Shown here: in pieces, positions 1-11,000 of the stretch
How positions within the stretch are numbered: the stretch's first letter is position 1
How the letters are laid out: each line of letters starts with the position of its first letter
Source: Antedon mediterranea
Taxonomy: Eukaryota; Echinodermata; Crinoidea; Comatulida; Antedonidae
Length of the DNA: 64,000 nucleotides
Direction: 5' to 3'
NCBI RefSeq assembly: GCF_964355755.1
Contig: NC_092673.1
Span: forward strand, 2,857,001 to 2,921,000
Translations under genes and position numbers: made by a program
The notes under the pieces: generated by a model
Told to the model about the DNA's origin: nothing
Databases searched by the model: none
Seen by the model: only the letters and a program-made list of their open reading frames with translations

Positions 1-2000
1 AACAGCACTAGTCAAAATAACAGCCGAAAACTCTAATCCAATACGCCGTCATATCGTGAACAAAAAATAATTAAATAAAAATAATGTATATATCAGATAA
101 ATCGTCGATTCTTCGAGGCTGTAGAGATTGTCACCAACAGAAAATGGCGGGAAACAAAGAGAATGTCGGTTGATATGAACTATACAGTATTTCCCGCAGT
201 TTCTGGTGTTAGAAATTTTACACCATACGAGAATGTAATGTAAATTTGGACTACTGTACTATAATGATGAAATAATGATGAACTACTATGTAAATATTCG
301 ACATTGTAAATATAATCAATATGATGAATAAAGGATTTTAAAACTGGACAATCTTTCCTTCAAACTGATTTGTTCGTTAGGTTATTTTATTACAATTTAA
401 AGATTGGGTACACGTGTAGACGGGTCGAAGAGATGCCTTACTGAACCCGTTGACCTTGCTATCGGAGTCCATGTAATATAGTCATACTCAAGTACGAACT
501 GTCTTCTCTTAATGAGGCATTAGCAAGTAATGTACAAATACTGGGTAGATAAAAAGATGATATTATAAAGTGAGCATAGCGATATTATAGTGTAATATCT
601 CTATGATATGAGGTATTAAGCTTGATAAATAAATAAAGTTGTTTTGGCAAAATGCCATGTATCCTGTTTCGGATATCTGGGTGATCGGTTTTATAACCGT
701 ACAAACTCAGTTATACCATAGAGACTGCAAGAAGTGCTATTCATACTATATCACCACATGCAATATACGATAACGTATTAAAAACTATTGTACAGTTTAA
801 AGAGCATACACACTGCGGTTAGTTAGTGCTATCACATCTTTGATCCAGCAAAAGAAATCGCACAATGGTACGCAATCTTGCAGTTTGAGAAAGATTTTTT
901 AGTTATGAAAAGTGCGTGACGCGATTTAAAGTTGGGTCTCAATCTTGTCTTTCACAACAGACTTGGATCGATAGATTTTCTTTCATCTATTCATTTTCTG
1001 GCAATTCTGTGTGAGATAAATGTTGGAGTTTTGAAAAGTGCGCGACGGAAGCCTAAAATCAAGTTTAATCTTGTCTAAAGACGCAAATAACTATTAGAAT
1101 ACTGGAGGTAGCGTCTCTTAGGCCTAATGTCTCACTCATTTTTGGGAAACGATTGTTGAGGAACCCATATTTACAGCTCCAAAAACATAGATTCTGTTTG
1201 TAATTTAAATGCGATATACTGTAAATTCTTGGTTAACTGTAGTTTTATTTTGACCTCGGAATTACCCGATGATAAGTGTTTGTGGAAAAGATACTCTTGA
1301 TTCTACAATCTGAAACAAATACAAATACGTTTTGTTCCAAACAATTGAAGTGTGACAATTCCACCAGCAACAATCAATAAGTAATCATTTATGATAAAAA
1401 CCCATTTGTGAAGATTAAATTATCTAGTCCAATCAAAATCATGCCATTTCAGCGTGCAAATACATCAGAATGACTGACCATTCAATTTCGGACACTGACC
1501 AATTGCTCATAGTTCATGATTAATATCTATTAATAAAAGAAATAGAGGTTTTTGCTATTATTATAGCAAAGCACTAAGAAGCCTTTTTAATACAAAACCG
1601 CATAAGGTATGAATAACAGGTATAGAATGGAAAAAAAAACCAAAACATGATTTTTGGTTAGTAAAAAATGGATGGAAAAAGTTCACATAAGGGTCACATA
1701 AGGGTCACATAAACTAAAAAACTGAATATGTTGTATTTCACATTCTGTTTGAAAGTCTTTTGGGCACAAACTAAGCCTGGAACATACATTAAAGTATAAT
1801 AAGTATTTTATTGACTGTGACATCACTATCTTCTAAAGCTCACGGTATGATGTAGTGATGATGATCTTATATTTCATAATTGGCCAGACAGTTTGGAAAT
1901 AATTTTTTGTGAGTTGGATAAACAGTGTAATATTGCATATTACAATATAAAATAAACTTTTCACGTTAAAATAGTTCTGTTATCAGAATTTCAAATGCGA
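1..2000. other. Intergenic region, no gene recognised
   Basis: AT-rich sequence downstream of PTCD3. I see no exon on either strand with splice sites and protein similarity. AATAAA-type signals near 327 and 632 on the plus strand could belong to a gene ending left of the window. Two related stretches near 905-965 and 1035-1085 share an AAAGTGCG-GACG core followed by a CAATCTTGTCT-like string, an old local duplication. On the minus strand an AATAAA near 1805-1810 could end the PTCD3 transcript. Confidence 0.4.
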
Positions 2001-5000
2001 CTAAATAGCAATATCAGCTTCCATCAGAATTTCGTCAATCTGTTTTCTGAAATAAAAAGATATATTAAAAAACCAAAGTTAAAACACGACAAATATTTTA
2101 AAATATTTCAACATACATATATAAACATTAAATACTACAAAGTTTAAACACGTTTTTTAGTTATAGACATTATGATTGTAATTGCAAATAGCTAACAAGT
2201 TTATATTTTTGAAAGACTAATTAAAGATATTGTCTCCCAAAAACATGAAAAATAAAGATTAATAACATCAGATTTTGAATAGGCCATTTTGCAGTTTTAA
2301 TAAATGTATTCACTTCTGTAGAAAAAAAAATCAAATCAAAACAAAAATAATTACTTCACTTATAAAAAGACAAAAATAACAGTTACATTTTTACCCAATT
2401 GTCTGACAGACAATTTAAGTATTTTTTGCTTTAAATTACATTTTTTTTCCAGGAAAATAATTGTTTTTTTCAATTTAATTTTTGTTCAAAGTGAACTACT
2501 ATGTAACATTAAAATTGCATATTTAAACAAAATTTAAAAAGTATTTTTTCAAGGGGACAATATATCTTTAAAGAATTGAATAAAACAGAAAAATTTACTT
2601 TTCATTGTCATCTAAGGTAAAGTCTGATTTGATACGCTGAGCCATGCTTGAAGCCAGTGTCAACCCGTTGGAAACTGCTAATTTTAAAATATCCTGTAAA
2701 TACAATATCAGTTATTATAATCATCATAATCATGTTATCTGGTCAATGGACTTTTAGAGTTTTATTGCATGCAATTGACAGGTGTAAAGTCTTACTGCAT
2801 TTGTTTGCAGAAAGGTACACTATAAACCATAAATGACAGATTGTTTAAAATTAATGCCTATGAAGAAAAACCACAAAAAGACATTTTTGAAAATTAAATA
2901 TAAATTGTGGTCTATAACAACTTGAGATTAATAAACAAAATAAACATTTAATCAGTATGATCATGAAATCATTTTATTATTATTACCTGTATATACATGT
3001 TATGTTTATGCCACAAATAACCATGGCAATTATTTGTTTATATGTACTTACATATGAAATTTCTTTATAGTCTGTCTTTACACAGGCATCTAGAAAACTT
3101 TCCATTACACCAGGGCTAAAGGGGTGCAAGTGATATTGTTTACTTTAAGTTATTTATTCAACAGTTTGATATTTATATGGGGTCAACGCACTCACAGTAA
3201 ATGCCCAATTTAGGAACATTTGCTTTTATAGTTATACAATTAAAATTACTATTTTCGACATCGTCAAGTATGCTATGGGCACTGCCAACTGCACATTTAA
3301 ATTCGTTCCATTGGATAGCCGTTTCAGTTTTCTACAGGGGACCCCAGACCATAAGCTCACAACAGACAATTATGTAAATGCACTAACCCTAAGTGTATAT
3401 TGTAGTCAATACAGTAATAAAAACATAAATTGTCTGCCACAAACTCTTAGTGGCCCCACTTTTGCTGTTTTGTAGTAATTACCCCCTTTAGATTGTCTTG
3501 TTTAAATAAGATGGCCAAAGATCAAACTTGCATAAGGTAAGACTTTAACACTTACTATGACAATAATATCTATAATGTTGATAATCTGATATTAGAGCTG
3601 TCATATTTATATTGAATTTAAAAGTTAAACATTGCTAAAAACCATGTAAACAAATATTATGTAATGTGTTGAAACAATATCCTAAAGTTGTAGGATATAG
3701 TTTGTGTAGGCCACGGCAAATTGATCACATGCCTCTACTTCGTCAGCTGATCGTGTGTGAATTTCGGCCCTGTTTAAACAAAGCTAATCTTTTCACCATT
3801 GTTTTTTAAAAGTTGACAGTGAAACATTTAATGTTACAAAACATTATGTGTCAAGGTTTATCTAGGTAAACATACCTTGGTTTAATTTGGTTGGAATGAA
3901 AAATCTGCAACACTTTTCTGCAACGAACAAACAGAACGGAAATATTCAGTAAATAAATTAATTATTGGTTATAACAATGAATGAATGAATGTTTTTAATC
4001 TATTGCTAAAAAAACAGGACCATATGTAAAACAGGTGCAATATCTATACCTGATATGTTTTTATTCTGTCTAAATATGTTTTAAATAAAATAAAAAATAA
4101 ATTAAATTATAGAAACTGATAATTGAATACCATATTGAATCAAATTGAAAAAATTCATCTCCTTCCCAAAATATTTTTAAAATCAGATTTTCGTTTTTCA
4201 TGAAGGTGGAAATAAACGTTGAAACTTACCAACGTTTCGTGCATTAGCATCGCACTTTTTCAAGGTAGTGGTATCAGCTTGGTTTGCCGACACTGATCAT
4301 GGCATAGTCACGTGATGTTGTTGTGACATGCGCCCTCTCCGAGTTATTTCTTGAATACCTCTGGGTGAATCCCAGAGGGGTCCGCCCCGGCCGGCCGTCT
4401 CACTTCTAACAGGTCATCATATATGTGTCACAACAACATCACGTGACTATGCCATGATCAGTGTCGGCAAACCAAGCTGATACCACTACCTTGAAAAAGT
4501 GCGATGCTAACGCACGAAACGTTGGTAAGTTTCAACGTTTATTTCCACCTTCATGAAAAACGAAAATCTGATTTCAAAAATATTGAATCAAATTTAACAA
4601 TTAATAACTATAAATCATTAAAGTATCATATCAATTGAATGCTGTTGTGATGATACTGATAGTAAGAGGTATTAAGTTAGTAAGTTATTATTATAATAGG
4701 AAATGTATTGGATATCGTAATAAAGAAACAATTAAATAAATCTCTACAATTAGGCTTACCTGGCTAATGCTACATCTCTGCCTTGTATTAATATAATGAG
4801 TACATGACTTAAATTGGTGGCTGTCCACCTGAAATTGAACAAGTCACATAATGAAAGAACAATAGATTGTGTGCAATTGGTTTTAAATCAAAGTGGTCTA
4901 AACCTCTGTCTACACTATCAAACAAGTTGTCCGCAACTTATTTTGACCTCCATCCGCACATTTTTGATGTTTTTCTTGTTTATTGTAATTTTCTTTTTGC

Positions 5001-8000
5001 AATTTGTAATTTTTATCTTTTATTTTAAAATGTGTGGAGAAACTAATAAAACAAACAAACAAAGAAGATGTGATGTGCCCAAATATGGTAGTGATATGCC
5101 CAAATAGGGTAGTGATATGACATCATCATGTCCATATATGAGCACATCATATATTTTGTCATATAGTTAGATAGTGTAGACAGAGCTTAATGGTTAGGAC
5201 ATTTGCATATAAGCAGAAGGTTCGGAGTACGCATTAATACAATATTACAATAAAAAAAATGATATAATATTACAATAATACATTAAAATTAATAATTATA
5301 AATATTATAAATTAATTTTTTTAAATGTTATATGAAATACCTGAGAGGATTGTCTCTCCTTGAAAGAGATTCTTCAAATGCATTCATCACATCTTTTGTA
5401 ACTCCTACAAATTCTCTGTGCGTCTATAAGAAAAATATAAATTAATAATATAAGTAAATTAATTCAAAACAATAGATAAAAAAATAACAAACTAATGGAA
5501 ATTAGTTTAGAATTTGCCTCTTTTTAAAATATGAAGTATATTAATATTTTATTATTATAGAGACAATAGCGCCCTCTATAGATTATAAACTTTTGTATAG
5601 AAAGATTAATAGCTACATAACCTCTGTTTCTAAGTCAAAAGAATTGGCCATCACTTCCAACACGGTGTTAATTATGTCTTGTCGATAGCGTTGCCCATAA
5701 TTGCTAATATCTAAATATGCACGTAGGAAGAGAAAATACATATTTTAACTTAAATTGGTAAATTCAACATATAAAGAAAGGTTGTTGTTTAAATGAAGAC
5801 AGACAAGGTCCATGAAAACTTTTCAACTTTAAAGGTGGAAAGGTTCATTCAAAGTTCTTTACTGCATTACTGTGTTAACAAAAGTTGTGAAAACAAATAT
5901 ATGCGCGGTGGTAATAAATTTTTTTTTTATTAAACTTTGTTCGTAAATAGGTAGATAATTTATTTTGTTGAACTCAATCTTGGCGAAGCACCTGAAGATT
6001 GAGTTCATACTTATGAAACAGCCTGTAGTGCAATAAAATTGTCAATTGGTAATTTACGAACGTCTTTATCATTTATTTCTATTTGGCTCTACATCTTGTA
6101 TTGAGCACTTTCGTTTACATGATCTGCTTTATATTCACCACGAGCTATATATATAATTATTTATATGTAAATATTTAGTATTATCTAATAAATAAAATAT
6201 AATCTAATAGGAACATTAAAGTGGGAACATTTCGAAACCCTCAGGGACAGTACCTAGCCACAGCAGTTTTGGGGGTGAGTTTCGGATTTTGATGGGTAGT
6301 GGGTAATGTATCTTACCTTTCCAGAGAGACGGTATTGTACTGAAGGCTAATGCTGTCTCTAATGAACGCAACATATCGATGTAAATGGATGAATTTGGAT
6401 AAAGTATAGAAGGTACAAGCTTGTGATAATATATCATCATGTTCTCTGATCCATCCATTGAACAAATTAGATGTAGAAATTTACTACTGCAATAGTAAGC
6501 AAATGTATATAGAAATATAAAACATAAAGGTAAAAGGTATTCATATTTGTCCCCAAGCTTAACTAGAAACTGAGGAAACTCGGATTAGGCCCTCCACGGA
6601 GTCAGCAGTGCAGCGCCTACTGATCAGCACACCGGGAGACAATCCACTGTTAAGTACACGGGACCAACGGCTTTACATCCCATCCGAAGGACGAGGCAAT
6701 GAGAGTAAAGCCTAAGGATACAGTAAGTATGGTACAGATAACATTGAAAACATTCCTATCACATACTAGTCCGATATTATCATTACACCATCACTCTCCG
6801 GTATATACATCACCCGCCGCGATTCCAGACGGTTTCCCATCCAGAATGCAACCGAGCCCAACATTTGTTAACTTTGCTGATCTCAAGAGAACTGGTGTAT
6901 GACCGTATATAACACTTTTAAATTATTATAATCAATCGTACAATTAAAGCAAATAGAAAGTGTATCTTTACAATTTCAAATCTTTTTATCTAGATAAAAC
7001 ATGATTATTATTCTTACTAATATATATTTTGTAGATAGTTGTCTCCTAATAGACGACTGTTTTCCCCTGTGTTTACAAGTTCGTCCACTCTATAAGCAAG
7101 TTCAACATCTTTAAGCCTGAAACACTGAGAATAACAAAAAAAATATATAAAATGTATTAAGTTCTGTCTACAAACTTTATGTGACAAAAAAATGTGATGT
7201 GCCCTTAAATGGACATGATAATGTCATATCACTACCATATTTTGGTATATCACTACCATATGTGGGCACATCACACTTGTCAACTAGTTTGATAGTGTAG
7301 GCAGAGCTTAAGGAAACACAAGGCCTACAACAAACTTGCTAATTTACTGATAACTACCCTTACATTCCACAAACTTTAAAAACGCTAATAAATATGCTAT
7401 ATACAGATACTGTACTTACGACATCCATAGCGTTTTTGAAAAAGTAAACTGGAAAAAAAAATGTTTAAATTTTAAATTTCTGAAAATGAGTAAATTTTAT
7501 TATGATTTAAAAAAGTTAAATTCATTAAAAAATATATAATGTAGCGAATTTAAATACATGTTACATTGCTTACCATCTGTTTTGTGTTTTATAGTAAAAT
7601 GTTGACCTTCAATTGTATCCATAATATCATAAAGCATGTCAGTCGGAGGAAGGTCTAAACAAAGAAAAATAATGTGAAAATATATCTTTAGTTCCCATTG
7701 CAAATTTACACAAACAAGCAGTAATGGTAAGTGAAAAACTGCGTAGCTTGTCCCACATAGAATCTATATCTATCCTGAGCTGAAACCACGCGTCCACTCT
7801 GTGTTGTGTGTAAATGGTCATAAGGAATAACATAGGGCGCGTTTATACAACACGCTATTACACGCATATTCTACACGCCTACGAGAAGTGTGTTGTATAA
7901 CAACAAAGAGATTCCGTGTAATGAGATTTTAATTGCAAAAAAGGCTACTTGGCTGAATCCTAAAATTTGGTGGATTCCCGGTCGCCGTTACCGTGTTGGA

Positions 8001-11000
8001 AGTGTCCTCAGGGTATATTTTGACCTCTCGTTAAAACAGGTCGTAATATCAATCATGTCATGCGACGTTGCTAACAAGATTGGGTCCATTTATTGCTGCT
8101 TCGCTGCCAGCAATCATCCTCCTACCACGTCTTACGCCTAGCCTAGTGGGGCCAACTCGTAGGTGGTAGTAGGCCTCTATCATTTCCCACTCCAAACAGA
8201 ATAAAAAATAACATCGCAAAAATGGCATCTTCTTCCATATAGTGTATAGAGTGTATAGATGAAACAATGAAACCCTTAAAATAACTTTTATTAATTTAAA
8301 TGAAACGAGAACAAAATAAACACAATGCAAACGTGAACGAAGACAATAATGAAAATGGTAAAAACCGCGCGAATACATCGGACATACAGCGAGGAGGCGA
8401 CGATGATTGTTGACAACTCCGCCAATTCAAGCGATCAACCATTTGACCTTTTATCCTAGCATGCACTGCGTGTTGATGAAACTTCCGGTACAACACGGTA
8501 TCGTGATTTCTAGTATAACAGCAAACGTTAAGGTGGGTTGACCTCGGTCCGAACAACATGCTAAAAATTAAAGCCGTGTTCAAATTTAGGGTGTTGTATA
8601 AACACGACCATAGATTCTATATTTTCATTACTGTAACCGCTCGTCTTTGGAAATTTTTTAGGATTCAACGCAAGGACATAAGTGTCATGCAAGTTATTTG
8701 ACCAATCATGACACGATAGATCAGTCAACTGTTGCGCATTTGCATGCGGTGTGCAAGTGGAAACCAAACTTTAATTAAAGTATCTCCTTAGTTATTACAT
8801 GGAGCTATGTGGTTATTACCATAGGGACTTTACAAAACACGACAGGAAGCCACAGGACAGTGCTCATTAATAATTTAAGCATAAAGTGGGCGGAGCTTAG
8901 CGTGAAATTCCTCCCCCTACTGTTTTGTAAAGTCCCTAATATATTCTATTAGACCGCCAGCCCAGAGATATTTGGTTAAATGAACTAGGTACCAATGTCT
9001 CTGGGCTCCCTGTCTATATCCATAAATCTGTACTCACTATCTTTATAGAAAATATTTAAAAGAAGTCCAAATGTTCCAAGACTTGGATCTAAAAATAGAA
9101 TACAATATTTGTTTATAATAATTATAATAGTTTAACAGCATAAAATATATTTTTTAGTTCCAAGAATATAAATAAAAATATACTGTATATGTTTATATGG
9201 CATATTATCAATGATGAAAACTATGTTGAGGATAAAGCCTATATTCAATTTCAAATGCATTAAATACAGTCGGGAGAACAAAGACTAAATTAGTTATCAT
9301 ATAGAAAACTCAGATCTCAGATATATCTGAGTTTTCTAGATCTATAAAAATCAGATATCTGAGTTTTCTAGATCTAGAAAACTCAGATATATCTGAGATC
9401 TGAGTTTTCTAGATCTGAATTTTCTAGACACCCTCATATGTCTTACCTATTCCAATTGCCTTCATTTCACTGACCAATGGCGCGGCTTTCTGCCGTCCCT
9501 TACCACCCATCCTAGTCAGTCTCTCTAAAGTAGTGTTGAACGTCGCCAGAGTTGGTTGTACACCTTCAAGTTGCATTTGTTTCAACAATTGCTATGACAA
9601 CAGAAATATTATCCAGCTTCAATGATCCATGAGTAAGGTCAAGGGTCAAATCATTAGGTAGACAAGCTTATCACAAAACATTCTGCTTTTTTTTAACATG
9701 CCTTCTGCAACTGTTACCGTTTTTTATTTACCTACATCTTGTTAACTCTCTCTTTCTTTAACTCTGGTCTTTTTTAAAGTAAATAAATGTCACTTTGAAT
9801 TGAATTGAAATAACAGCAAAAACAGAAACGTTCACTTACTTCCATAATGACCCATTTCTGATTGTGATCATATCTTATAAATGCTGCAGCGTGTAATAGG
9901 CTTGTGTAGGCATCAACGTCGGTTTTAACACCCTTCTCTTGCATCTCGTTGTAAAGATGGAATGCCTTGGTAAATGCCCGATGCTGTAGCGTTAAATAAT
10001 ATATTCACACTGAATTGTACCTTAAGCTCTGTCTACACTAACAAAGTGTAGGTGACAAAATAATGTCATGTGAACATATATGGACATGATGTCATAGCAC
10101 TACTATATTTGGGAATATCACTACCATATTTGGGTACATTACATATTTTTAGTTTCATAGTGTAGACATAGCTTAAGACCACTGTGATAAGTGATTTCAA
10201 AGCAACTACATACTTTATTGAAGCGCAATGGACTAGTACAACAACTTTCATCTCCCCAAATGGTTTTGTTGTGTTGAGATGCCACCAAATTAATTTGTCC
10301 ACAACCCCACAGGGGCTGAGATGGACAGTACACCGGCTAACTCCTACTCTTTCAAAAGATGTACGGCTGTTAATGTTATGAAGTACATCTTACCTTCACC
10401 ATTCCTTGTATCATTGTGTTGTAACTTCTATCATCTTTCTCCATATTTTCAAACAATTCTTCGGCTGGATTGCCATCTCTACACAGAAAATAAAGTCCAA
10501 ATATTTTAATAGTGGGTGACGGTGTACAGTGATCTGGTGTACAGGTTCCTAGGTGTAATAAGGCTCTGTCTACCATATCAAACTAGTGTGATGTGCCCAA
10601 ATATGGTAGTGATCTGCCCAAATATGGTAGTGATCTACCCAAATATGGTAGTGATCTGCCCAAGTATGGTAGTGATCTGACATCTTTATGTCAATATTAT
10701 GGGCACATCACATTTTCTTGTCACATAAAGTTTGATAGTGTAGACAGAGCCTTTGCTAGTGTCATGTTTGTCTCATGAATTGTTAATACTTACACCCATA
10801 TGTTGCCTCCTTTGTATTTTTTACTGTCATTTTTACCACTTTCTTCTACCTCCAACTCCTCTTCTTGCGTTTCTTCCTATAAACAATAATTATATAAACA
10901 ATGTAGTAATTTAATATTTAAAATATAATAGCATTACCACACATCATTTTCACAATATAAATTATTTCTTGACTCAAAAACTGTTAAAAAGTATAAATAA

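Noticed and set aside
4814-5107. 97-codon plus-strand frame.
   Set aside because: Begins antisense to a PTCD3 exon and runs into MITE-A; the hydrophobic run is translated poly-T-rich DNA.
8058-8583. Minus-strand frames of 95-106 codons in the 773 bp element.
   Set aside because: No transposase motif, overlapping frames of similar length and Phe/Leu/Ser-rich low-information composition.
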